Below, piece after piece: positions 35,252 to 42,643 of a stretch of 64,000 nucleotides of DNA. The translations under genes and the position numbers were made by a program. Every line of letters starts with the position of its first letter. The first letter of the stretch is position 1. Source of the DNA: Castellaniella sp041677825 (GTDB taxonomy: Bacteria > Pseudomonadota > Gammaproteobacteria > Burkholderiales > Burkholderiaceae_B); NCBI RefSeq assembly GCF_041677825.1, contig NZ_JBAYPG010000011.1:1-64000 (forward strand), read 5' to 3'. The notes beneath the pieces were generated by a model, which worked only from the letters and a program-made list of their open reading frames with translations, had not been told where the DNA came from and did not search any database.

Positions 35252-35266
35252 CATTGATAATCAATG
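35252..35266. promoter_or_regulatory. 15-bp palindrome upstream of glcB
   Basis: CATTGATAATCAATG is a perfect inverted repeat around a central A, preceded by a lone ATTGAT at 35241-35246. It lies about 70 bp upstream of a TATAAT hexamer. The TGATAATCA core is shared with Fur boxes (13 of 19 positions of the classic consensus), but it could be any dimeric regulator of malate synthase. Confidence 0.45.
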
Positions 35267-35331
35267 TATTGGCAGGTATCGGGTACACTGCTGGCTCTAT
35301 CGCAGAGGCCGTACCCTTCTGCCGGACTCCT

Positions 35332-35337
35332 TATAAT
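35332..35337 (+). promoter_or_regulatory. -10 hexamer of the probable glcB promoter
   Basis: A consensus TATAAT lies 53 bp before the glcB ATG. No good -35 hexamer is found at 16-18 bp, so an activator may be needed. Confidence 0.5.
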
Positions 35338-35389
35338 CAGTGGCAAGACCACGGTACGATCTTCCAGAAACATTCGAGCAAGGACCTCC

Positions 35390-37576
35390 ATGACTGACCG
35401 CATATCCTGCCACGGGCTGCAAGTGGCCACCGTACTCCATCGATTCATCGAACACGAAGCCCTGCCCGGCACGGGCATTCAGGCCGATGCCTTCTGGGCC
35501 GGCCTCGCAGCCCTGATACGCGATCTGACCCCCGAAAACCGTGCCCTGCTGGCCGAACGCAAGCGCCTGCAGAAGGCGCTCGACACCTGGCATGCCGAGC
35601 ATCCGGGCCCCGTGGCCGACCCGGCGGCCTACCGCCGATTCCTGCAGGACAGCGGCTATCTGCAGCCGGCACCCGCACATGTGGCCGTACACACGTCAGG
35701 GGTGGACACCGAAATCACCCGGCAGGCCGGGCCGCAGCTCGTGGTGCCAGTCACCAACGCGCGCTACGCGCTCAATGCCGCCAATGCCCGCTGGGGCAGC
35801 CTGTACGACGCCCTGTATGGTACCGACGCCATCCCCGAAACCGGGGGCGCCGAGCGCAGCGGCGCCTACAATCCAGTGCGTGGCGCGCAGGTGATTGCCT
35901 TTGCGCGCAACGTCCTCGACGCCCATTTTCCGCTCCGGCACGGCACCCACGCGCGTGCCACAGGCTACCAGGTGGCCGACGGGCAACTGCTCGTCACACA
36001 AGAAGACGGCAGCCAGACGGGGCTGGCCGACAGCGCGGCCTTTCTGGGCCACCGCGGCCCGGCCAATCAGCCCGACGCGGTCATCCTGCAGCACCATGGC
36101 CTGCACGTCGAAATCCAGTTCGATGCCACGCACGCCATCGGGCGCACCGACGCGGCCCACATCAAGGACGTGCTGCTCGAGGCCGCCGTCACCACCATCA
36201 TGGACTGCGAAGACTCGATCACCGCTGTGGATGCCGACGACAAGGTTCAGGCCTATCGCAACTGGCTCGGCCTCATGCAGGGCACGCTCAGCGCGCAACT
36301 CGAAAAAGGGGGCAGGACCATCACGCGCACGCTGAGTGCAGACCGCCGCTATACGGCACGCGACGGCAGCGAGGCGAGCCTGCATGGCCGCTCGCTCATG
36401 TTCGTGCGCAACGTCGGCCACCTGATGACCACCCCCGCCATCCTCGATGCCGAGGGCCACGAGGTCTTCGAGGGCCTCCTGGATGCCGTCTGCACTTCGA
36501 TGATCGCCATGCACGATCTCGAATCGCGCCGGAACACCCGCACCGGCTCGATCTATATCGTCAAACCCAAGATGCACGGCCCTGCCGAAGTCGCCTTTGC
36601 CGACACGCTCTTTGGCCGGGTCGAACAACTGCTCGGCCTGCCGGCACAGACCGTCAAGATGGGCATCATGGACGAAGAACGCCGCACCAGCGTCAACCTC
36701 AAGGCCTGCATTGGCGCCGCCGCCGGGCGCGTGGTGTTCATCAACACCGGCTTTCTGGATCGCACGGGCGATGAAATGCACACTGCCATGCACGCCGGCC
36801 CCATGGTCCGCAAGGGCGACATGAAGGCCCAGGAATGGATCCGCGCCTATGAACTGAACAACGTGCAGACCGGCCTCGAATGCGGCCTGCGGGGCCATGC
36901 GCAGATCGGCAAGGGGATGTGGGCCATGCCCGATCTCATGCACGCCATGCTCGAGCAGAAGATCGACCACGTCAAGGCCGGCGGCAACACCGCCTGGGTG
37001 CCGTCACCCACGGCGGCCACCCTGCATGCCCTGCATTACCATCAGGTGGATGTGGTTCAGGTACAGAAGGCGCTCGAGAGCCGGCACGAAGACTACACCG
37101 GCCGCATTCTCACCGTACCCGTGGCGACCCGGCCCGATTGGTCCGAAGCCGAGCGCCAGCAGGAGCTCGACAACAATTGCCAGGGCATCCTGGGTTATGT
37201 CGTACGCTGGGTCGACCAGGGCGTGGGCTGCTCCAAAGTGCCCGATATCCATGACGTCGGCCTCATGGAAGACCGCGCCACCCTGCGCATCTCCAGCCAG
37301 CACATCGCCAACTGGCTGTTGCATGGCGTGGTCAGCCGCGAACAGGTCGAAGCCACCCTGCGCCGCATGGCGGCCGTGGTCGACCAGCAGAACGCCGGCG
37401 ACCCGCTCTACGAGCCCATGGACGGCCATTTCGACACATCCTGTGCCTTTCTGGCCGCCAGCGACCTGATCTTCAAGGGCCTGGAGCAGCCCAACGGCTA
37501 CACCGAACCCCTGCTGCACCACTGGCGCCAGGTAAAGAAGGCGCGGCAGGCCGGCACACCCGCCCAGGCTGGCTAG
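35390..37576 (+). CDS. glcB: Malate synthase G
   Basis: 728 residues, the size of the G isoform. The TIM-barrel catalytic region has TTIMDCEDSITAVDADDKVQAYRNWLGLM, the glyoxylate/Mg site around MHDLESRRNTRTGSIYIVKPKMHGP and MDEERRTSVNLKACIGAA, and GDEMHTAMHAGPMVRKGDMK. It condenses glyoxylate with acetyl-CoA to malate. Upstream neighbours hyi and glycerate kinase are the other branch of glyoxylate use. The stop overlaps that of the convergent MBL gene at a shared CTAG. Confidence 0.95.
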   Translation: MTDRISCHGLQVATVLHRFIEHEALPGTGIQADAFWAGLAALIRDLTPENRALLAERKRLQKALDTWHAEHPGPVADPAAYRRFLQDSGYLQPAPAHVAVHTSGVDTEITRQAGPQLVVPVTNARYALNAANARWGSLYDALYGTDAIPETGGAERSGAYNPVRGAQVIAFARNVLDAHFPLRHGTHARATGYQVADGQLLVTQEDGSQTGLADSAAFLGHRGPANQPDAVILQHHGLHVEIQFDATHAIGRTDAAHIKDVLLEAAVTTIMDCEDSITAVDADDKVQAYRNWLGLMQGTLSAQLEKGGRTITRTLSADRRYTARDGSEASLHGRSLMFVRNVGHLMTTPAILDAEGHEVFEGLLDAVCTSMIAMHDLESRRNTRTGSIYIVKPKMHGPAEVAFADTLFGRVEQLLGLPAQTVKMGIMDEERRTSVNLKACIGAAAGRVVFINTGFLDRTGDEMHTAMHAGPMVRKGDMKAQEWIRAYELNNVQTGLECGLRGHAQIGKGMWAMPDLMHAMLEQKIDHVKAGGNTAWVPSPTAATLHALHYHQVDVVQVQKALESRHEDYTGRILTVPVATRPDWSEAERQQELDNNCQGILGYVVRWVDQGVGCSKVPDIHDVGLMEDRATLRISSQHIANWLLHGVVSREQVEATLRRMAAVVDQQNAGDPLYEPMDGHFDTSCAFLAASDLIFKGLEQPNGYTEPLLHHWRQVKKARQAGTPAQAG

Positions 37577-38493
37577 GGCCGGGCATCGGCGGCCCAGTCG
37601 ATCGCGAAGCGGCCGTTGGGCCCCGATATGACCCTGCAGGCCGATGGCTGTGCAAAGTGCGTTGGAAACAGGCGTGTATCGCGATCCACGGACGCTTCCA
37701 GGATGCGCTGGCGGGTGCGCAGTGCCTGCTGGCTGTCATCATCGAACACCGAACACACCTCGGGGTAGTGGACCTGAATCGGATGGTGCAGGATGTCGCC
37801 TGTGAACAGGGCTTCCTGGTCCCCCACTCGCAGCCGCGCACAGGCATGGCCCGGGGTGTGCCCGGGTGATGCCTCCACGCACAGCCCCGGCTCGATTTCA
37901 TGGCCATCATCGATCAGTTCGACCAGCCCCGCCTCGAGCACGGGCAGAATGCTGTCTTCGAAGGCGCCCTCATTCAGGGCCGTGGGCTGGTAGTCGGGCC
38001 GGCGATCATCCCAGCGACTGAACTCGGTGCGTCCGAAGAGATAGCGGGCCTTGGTGAAGGTCGGCACCCAGCGGCCATCCTGCAGCCGGGTATTCCAGCC
38101 GATATGATCCGCATGCAGATGGGTGCAGAAGACGACATCGATGTCTTCAGGTCGCAAACCGACCGTGGCCAGACGCTCCAGCCAGGGCGCGTTGCGCATG
38201 TGAAAGCTCTCGACCGCCGGCCTGTGCTTGTGATTGCCCACACAGGCATCGATGAGCACGTTGTGTCGCCCGGTCTGCACGACCCAGCTGTGTACGCTGG
38301 TGCGCAGGCGATCCAGATCCGGGTAGTAAAAATCGGGTACCAGCCAGGCCCATTGTTCCTGCAACATCCTGCGTTCGATGTTGGGGAACATGCCCTCGGG
38401 CACGAACCCGGGGCCCTGATAGTCTTCGATGCGGTGGATGCGCACATTGCCGCAGTGAAACACGTCGGCCCCACCGGCATACACAACGGACAA
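37573..38493 (-). CDS. MBL-fold metallo-hydrolase
   Basis: 306 residues. The metal-binding HLHADHIGWN motif, SPGHTPGH, FTGDILHHPIQ and LFPTHFAQPS give the four metallo-beta-lactamase motifs of a lactonase/hydrolase-like member. No signal peptide is seen, so it is cytoplasmic. It starts 4 bp downstream of the end of the LIV-type receptor gene on the same strand and may therefore share its transcript. A lactone or ester hydrolysis in aromatic catabolism is a guess from this position. Confidence 0.8.
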   Translation of the reverse strand: MSVVYAGGADVFHCGNVRIHRIEDYQGPGFVPEGMFPNIERRMLQEQWAWLVPDFYYPDLDRLRTSVHSWVVQTGRHNVLIDACVGNHKHRPAVESFHMRNAPWLERLATVGLRPEDIDVVFCTHLHADHIGWNTRLQDGRWVPTFTKARYLFGRTEFSRWDDRRPDYQPTALNEGAFEDSILPVLEAGLVELIDDGHEIEPGLCVEASPGHTPGHACARLRVGDQEALFTGDILHHPIQVHYPEVCSVFDDDSQQALRTRQRILEASVDRDTRLFPTHFAQPSACRVISGPNGRFAIDWAADARP

Positions 38494-38497
38494 GGTG

Positions 38498-39694
38498 TCA
38501 CTCCCCGATCAGCTGGAAACGGCCATCCTCGACCCGCGTGAGGTAGATGGCACGATCATCCAGCCCCAGATGATCCTGCGGCGTGAAATTGAATACGCCA
38601 CTGACCCCCTTGTACTCCTGCAGGGCCTCGATCGCCTGACGCAGTGCCTGACGCCTCTCGTCGGATCCGGACGCTGCAGCCGCCTGCGCGTCATCCAGCC
38701 CTTCGTAGGCCGCCACGATCATGCGCACGGCATCCCAGCTGTAGCCCGCATACTGATCGGCCTTGTTCTTGCCATACTGCGCGTCGTAGGCCTGCACGAA
38801 CTCATCGAGCACGGGCAGCAGCGGATTGTCCCCCGGCAGCTGCGTGTAGGTCTGTATGGGCCCGACGGGAACGATGGTACCCGCCACGGCCGACTTGCCC
38901 ACATCGATGAAGGCCTGGTTGGCAGAGCCACCGGATTGATAGACCTGCCCCTTGAAGCCGACGCGGCTGAGCGCATCCTGCATCAGTGCCGCCGAAGGCG
39001 GAATCGCATGCACATACACGGCGTCGGGCCGATGCTGCTTGATGCGCAGCGATTGCGGTACGAAGCTCGTGTCATCGCGCGAAAAGCGCTCGCTGGCCAC
39101 GATCTCGAGCCCGCTGTTGCCCGCGGCCCGCTGGAATTCTTCCCAGCCGCCATCGCCATAGGAATCATTCAGCCCCAGGAAGGCGGCCCGCTGGTACCCG
39201 CGCGCCAGCATGTCCTTGACCACATGTTCCATCATGAGCCGGTCGGTGATCGCCGTCTTGAAGACGTACTGGCGCTCATCGGCCGGTTCGATGATGCTGG
39301 TGGCCAGCGCCAGCGAAATCGTCGGCACCTGGGCCTCCTGAACCACCGGCACCACCGCCATCGACGCCGGCGTCGCCGTGCAGCAGACAACGGCATCGAC
39401 CTGATCGCGCTGGATCAGGTTGCGCACCGCGTTGACGGCCCGGGTCGGATCCGATGCGTCATCCATGACGGTGATTTCGAGCTCGTATGGCCGATCGGCC
39501 GCGCTGCTGGCGTACTGCTCCTGGAGCAATTTCACGGCATTGGCCTCTTTGGTCCCCAGGGACGATGCACCGCCTGAAATGGAGATGACTGCACCGATGT
39601 GCAGTTTCTTCGGGGTCTGGGCGTGAGCCGCCGGCAGACCGTTTGCGCACAGCAGCGCTGCAGCGAACCAGAGCAGCGATTTGGATGACATCAT
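38498..39694 (-). CDS. LIV-type ABC transporter substrate-binding protein (copy 1)
   Basis: 398 residues with a signal peptide (KSLLWFAAALLCANGLPAAHAQ). The periplasmic-binding fold type I begins KLHIGAVISISGGASSLG. It is clearly paralogous to the receptor encoded at 47297-48487: shared CCTxTPASxAVxPVV, FLGLNDSYGDGGWEEF, YVHAIPPSAAL. The vicinal cysteine pair sits in the segment that in LivJ-type receptors lines the ligand pocket. No permease is adjacent; it probably uses the livHMGF complex 5 kb away. Its promoter carries hpa box 1. GGAG lies before the ATG at 39694. Confidence 0.85.
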   Translation of the reverse strand: MMSSKSLLWFAAALLCANGLPAAHAQTPKKLHIGAVISISGGASSLGTKEANAVKLLQEQYASSAADRPYELEITVMDDASDPTRAVNAVRNLIQRDQVDAVVCCTATPASMAVVPVVQEAQVPTISLALATSIIEPADERQYVFKTAITDRLMMEHVVKDMLARGYQRAAFLGLNDSYGDGGWEEFQRAAGNSGLEIVASERFSRDDTSFVPQSLRIKQHRPDAVYVHAIPPSAALMQDALSRVGFKGQVYQSGGSANQAFIDVGKSAVAGTIVPVGPIQTYTQLPGDNPLLPVLDEFVQAYDAQYGKNKADQYAGYSWDAVRMIVAAYEGLDDAQAAAASGSDERRQALRQAIEALQEYKGVSGVFNFTPQDHLGLDDRAIYLTRVEDGRFQLIGE

Positions 39695-39752
39695 GATTTT
39701 CTCCACGAAACCCTCACCCCTTGAGGGTTGAACGACTTGCCAAGGGTTCAGT

Positions 39753-39795
39753 ATTTTTGTCCAGACTCGGGAACTCTGCTGTATCCCCGGATACA
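39753..39795 (-). promoter_or_regulatory. hpa box 1 with -10 hexamer (promoter of receptor copy 1)
   Basis: The palindrome TGTATC-CCCG-GATACA occupies 39780-39795. On the minus strand a -10-like AAAAAT (39758 to 39753) begins exactly 21 bp beyond it, so the palindrome centre is at -41.5 if +1 is 7 bp past the hexamer. No -35 is recognisable, as expected for an activator-dependent class II promoter. The predicted leader to the ATG is about 52 nt. Confidence 0.7.
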
Positions 39796-39844
39796 AAACA
39801 CGTGGCCGCGCAAGGGGCGCCCTCGGCCCGGACACTGGCCTATG

Positions 39845-39850
39845 TATAAT
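39845..39850 (+). promoter_or_regulatory. -10 hexamer of the Crp/Fnr regulator gene
   Basis: TATAAT lies 30 bp before the regulator ATG, without a clear -35. Box 1 is centred about 70 bp upstream of its predicted start site, which is not a class II position, so autoregulation is uncertain. Confidence 0.5.
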
Positions 39851-39879
39851 GAATCCGGATATTTCCCGTTCCAACGACC

Positions 39880-40587
39880 ATGGCCAAGCACTCGAATGTC
39901 TCCAGCCACCGGCTGGCGGCGGAAACCTGGCTCCCCCAGAGCCCGCAGGCCTCGTATCTCGCATCCCTCCGGCACCTGGCCACCACCATCGAGGTGGCGG
40001 CGGGCGACTCGCTGTTCGACCAGGGGCAGATCGACAAGTCATTCTATGTCGTGCTGAGCGGGAAAATCCACGTATCGACCATCAGCGAACACGGCTCGGA
40101 AGCCATCCTGAACATCATGGGCCCCGGCAGCGTCATTGGCGAAGCCGCGGCATTCCTGCTCAAACCCAGGTTTTCGCGCACCCGGGCCGTGGTCGATTCA
40201 ACCCTGCTGCGCTTCGAATCCGACCAGATCCGGCGGTTCATCATCGAAGACCCGGACTTCGCCATGGCGCTGCTGTATCTGCTGAGCATCAAGCAGCGCC
40301 AGATGGTCGAGCGCCTGCGCCAGGCGATCTTCGACACGCCCGAGCGCCGCATCCTGGATTTTCTGCGTCAGTTCTATTTCACACACCAGGAAGAAGACAC
40401 ACCCGACAATGCCGTCGCCGTGAATCTCACGCATGAGCAGATCGGCAACCTGACCGGGCTATCACGCGTGACCGTCACACGCATCCTGAACCGCCTCAAG
40501 ACAGAAGAGATCCTTGCCTTTTCAGGCAAGCGCATTCTCCTGCCCGCCGGTTTTCCCGACGGCCCGGCATTCAGCACCTTGCGCTGA
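39880..40587 (+). CDS. Crp/Fnr-family transcriptional regulator, proposed activator of the homoprotocatechuate regulon
   Basis: 235 residues. A cyclic-nucleotide-binding-like effector domain (about residues 30-130: VAAGDSLFDQGQIDKSFYVVLSGKIHV, GPGSVIGEAAAFLLKPRFSRTRAVV) joins the dimerisation helix and a C-terminal helix-turn-helix, LTHEQIGNLTGLSRVTVTRILNRLK at 183-207. The recognition helix reads SRVTVTR (195-201). The glutamate present at this place in CRP and FNR is valine. There is no cysteine in the protein, so neither an Fe-S cluster nor a thiol switch is possible. It sits at the edge of the hpa cluster, divergent from a receptor gene. Known relatives that sense aromatics include CprK and HbaR. 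The ligand is inferred to be a pathway aromatic. Confidence 0.85.
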   Translation: MAKHSNVSSHRLAAETWLPQSPQASYLASLRHLATTIEVAAGDSLFDQGQIDKSFYVVLSGKIHVSTISEHGSEAILNIMGPGSVIGEAAAFLLKPRFSRTRAVVDSTLLRFESDQIRRFIIEDPDFAMALLYLLSIKQRQMVERLRQAIFDTPERRILDFLRQFYFTHQEEDTPDNAVAVNLTHEQIGNLTGLSRVTVTRILNRLKTEEILAFSGKRILLPAGFPDGPAFSTLR

Positions 40588-40590
40588 ACC

Positions 40591-40608
40591 CGGCCTTGCG
40601 CAAGGCCG
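40591..40608 (+). terminator. Palindromic hairpin after the regulator gene
   Basis: CGGCCTTGCGCAAGGCCG is a perfect 18-bp inverted repeat starting 4 bp after the regulator stop codon. No T-run follows, so termination, if any, may be Rho-assisted. Confidence 0.4.
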
Positions 40609-40659
40609 CGCAGCACGCGCCACCAGACCAGACAGTCAATTGCCGGATCAGCCCGGCCG

Positions 40660-40711
40660 TTTCAGGCCGACTATTTCAGGCTGACTATTTCAGGCTGACT
40701 GTTTCAGGCTG
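40660..40711. repeat. Four tandem copies of a 14-bp unit
   Basis: The unit tttcaggctgacta occurs at 40660-40673 (one change), 40674-40687, 40688-40701 (one change) and partially at 40702-40711. It lies in the gap between the convergent regulator and hpaE genes. It probably arose by slippage; no function is apparent. Confidence 0.8.
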
Positions 40712-40749
40712 CCCGCTGCCCGCTCGGGCCGGGCGGCCCGGTGCCTGCA

Positions 40750-42216
40750 TCAGGGGTGCTCGAGCCCCCAGCGGGGGATCGGGTGGCTGCCCATGGACAC
40801 GCAGACGTTCTTGACTTCACAGAAGGTCTCCAGGCTGGCATCGCCCCCTTCGCGGCCCACGCCCGAGTCCTTGATGCCGCCGAACGGCTGGCGCAGGTCG
40901 CGCACATTCTGGCTGTTGACGAACACCATGCCCGCCTGGATACCAGCAGCGAGCCGGTGGGCCTTGCCCAGATCCTGGGTCCAGACATACGACGCCAGGC
41001 CGTAGCGGCTGTCGTTGGCCAGCGCCAGACCATCGTCTTCATCATCGAACGGAATCAGGCAGACCACGGGGCCGAAGATTTCTTCCTGGGCAACGCGCAT
41101 TCGATTGTCCACGCCCGTGAGCACGGTCGGCTGGATGAAATGGCCGCCCGCCACCCGCGCCGGCAGATTGGCCGGTGTTGAACCGCCCGCCGCCACCTGC
41201 GCGCCCTCGCGCTGGCCCAGTTCGATGTAGCCCATGACCTTTTCCCAGTGCTGGCGCGTGATCATGGCACCCACGTTGGTATCGTACTCGCGCGGATCGC
41301 CGACCACCAGCCGCCCGGCCCGTTGCGCGAACTCGCGCGCGAAGCTGTCGTAGATGGAGCGCTGGATGAAGATCCTCGAACCTGCCGTGCAACGCTCGCC
41401 ATTGATGGAAAATATGGTGAACAGGGCGGCATCGAGGGCCCGCTCGAGATCGGCATCGGCAAAGATGAGCACCGGCGACTTGCCGCCCAGTTCCATCGAC
41501 AGGCGCTTGATGCCCGCCTGCGTGCTGATGCGCTGCCCTGTGGCGGTACCCCCCGTAAAGGAGATGGTGCGCACGTCGGGGTGCCTGACCAGCGCCTCGC
41601 CGGCCTCCGTGCCGTAGCCATGCACGATGTTCAGTACCCCGGGCGGCACGCCCGCCTCGAGGGCGATCTGCCCGAGGCGGTCGGCCGTCATGGGCGACAG
41701 TTCGGACATCTTGAGCACCGCCGTATTGCCCAGGGACAGGCAAGGGGCGACTTTCCAGGTGGCCGTCATCAGCGGCACGTTCCATGGCGAAATCAGACCG
41801 CACACCCCCACCGGCTGCAACAGGGTGTAGTTGAGCATGGTCCGGTCCACCGGGTAGGTATGGCCATTGACCCGCGTGGCCACCTCGGAGAAAAAACGGA
41901 AGTTCTGGCTGGCCCGTGGAATCAGCTGATGCCTGGTCTGCGTGATGGGCAGGCCGGTATCCTCGGTTTCCAGTTCGGCCAGCTCGGGCACGTATTGATC
42001 CAGCAGGTCGCCCAGGCGGCGCATGATGCGGGCCCGTTCCGCAGCCGGCGTATTGGCCCAGCGCGGAAAGGCGTCCCTGGCCGCCGCAACGGCCGCCTGG
42101 ATCTCCTGCTCGCCCCCGCGTGCGATCTCGCCGATCACCTCGCCCGTGGCCGGACTGCGATTTTCGATGACCGCGGCGCTTTCCACGGCCTTGCCGTTGA
42201 TCAAGTGTGGGATCAT
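40750..42216 (-). CDS. hpaE: 5-Carboxymethyl-2-hydroxymuconate semialdehyde dehydrogenase
   Basis: 488 residues, aldehyde dehydrogenase superfamily. Markers are the NAD-site SPWNVPLMTATWKVAPCLSLGNTAVLKMSELSP, the glycine motif FTGGTATGQ, catalytic glutamate in MELGGKSPVLIF and nucleophilic cysteine in NGERCTAGSRIFIQ. It oxidises the ring-cleavage semialdehyde to 5-carboxymethyl-2-hydroxymuconate. The HpaE assignment rests on the QLIPRASQNFRFFSEVATRVNG segment plus location downstream of hpaD. Its start overlaps the ridA-like stop by 4 bp. Confidence 0.9.
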   Translation of the reverse strand: MIPHLINGKAVESAAVIENRSPATGEVIGEIARGGEQEIQAAVAAARDAFPRWANTPAAERARIMRRLGDLLDQYVPELAELETEDTGLPITQTRHQLIPRASQNFRFFSEVATRVNGHTYPVDRTMLNYTLLQPVGVCGLISPWNVPLMTATWKVAPCLSLGNTAVLKMSELSPMTADRLGQIALEAGVPPGVLNIVHGYGTEAGEALVRHPDVRTISFTGGTATGQRISTQAGIKRLSMELGGKSPVLIFADADLERALDAALFTIFSINGERCTAGSRIFIQRSIYDSFAREFAQRAGRLVVGDPREYDTNVGAMITRQHWEKVMGYIELGQREGAQVAAGGSTPANLPARVAGGHFIQPTVLTGVDNRMRVAQEEIFGPVVCLIPFDDEDDGLALANDSRYGLASYVWTQDLGKAHRLAAGIQAGMVFVNSQNVRDLRQPFGGIKDSGVGREGGDASLETFCEVKNVCVSMGSHPIPRWGLEHP

Positions 42217-42614
42217 GTCGATGCCCCCTTCCTGCGGTAGGCAATGACCTCGATTTCGACCTTCAACCCGGGCCGGGCCAGATGGGCCACCCCCACCGTC
42301 GAGCGCGCCGGGGGGTTGTCCGGGAAGACATCGCGAAACACGGCATTCATGGCCTGGAAATCGGCCGACATGTCGGTCATGAACACCGTGGCCTTGACCA
42401 CGTCCTGCATGTCGGCACCCGCCGCCGCCAGCACCGCACGGATGTTGTCGAATGTCATGCGTGTCTGCTCGGTGATGTCGTCCGAGAACTCGCGGGTCAC
42501 CGGATGCGCGCCCGTATGCCCGGAAACAAACAGGAAATCGTCGACGAGTATCGCCGGCGAATAGGGGCGGTGCGGCAGCAGCCCTGTTTCTGGCACGATG
42601 ACCCTGCGATCCAT
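42213..42614 (-). CDS. RidA/YjgF/UK114-family protein in the hpa operon
   Basis: 133 residues. Family blocks are SPAILVDDFLFVSGHTGAHPVT, QTRMTFDNIRAVLAAAGADMQDVVKATVFMTDMSADFQAMN, and ARSTVGVAHLARPGLKVEIEVIAYRR with the usual arginine for carboxylate binding. Archetypal RidA hydrolyses reactive enamines/imines, and relatives deaminate 2-aminomuconate. No amine is expected in the homoprotocatechuate route, so the role here is open; tautomerisation or hydrolysis of an enol intermediate is possible. It lies between hpaD (29 bp upstream) and hpaE (4-bp overlap). Confidence 0.85.
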   Translation of the reverse strand: MDRRVIVPETGLLPHRPYSPAILVDDFLFVSGHTGAHPVTREFSDDITEQTRMTFDNIRAVLAAAGADMQDVVKATVFMTDMSADFQAMNAVFRDVFPDNPPARSTVGVAHLARPGLKVEIEVIAYRRKGAST

Positions 42615-42643
42615 GTCAGGTCCTCCTGGGGGTGATGGGTTGA

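Noticed and set aside
35277..35292. GTATCGGGTACAC near glcB as a fourth hpa box
   Set aside because: Only one arm fits; the second half-site GATACA is missing.
37674..37690. TGTATCGCGATCCA in the MBL gene as an hpa box
   Set aside because: Wrong spacer and mismatched second arm, and it lies inside a coding region.
39695..40042. Upstream extension of the receptor copy 1 gene to 40042
   Set aside because: It would run through the promoter and the regulator gene; a signal peptide and GGAG start at 39694.
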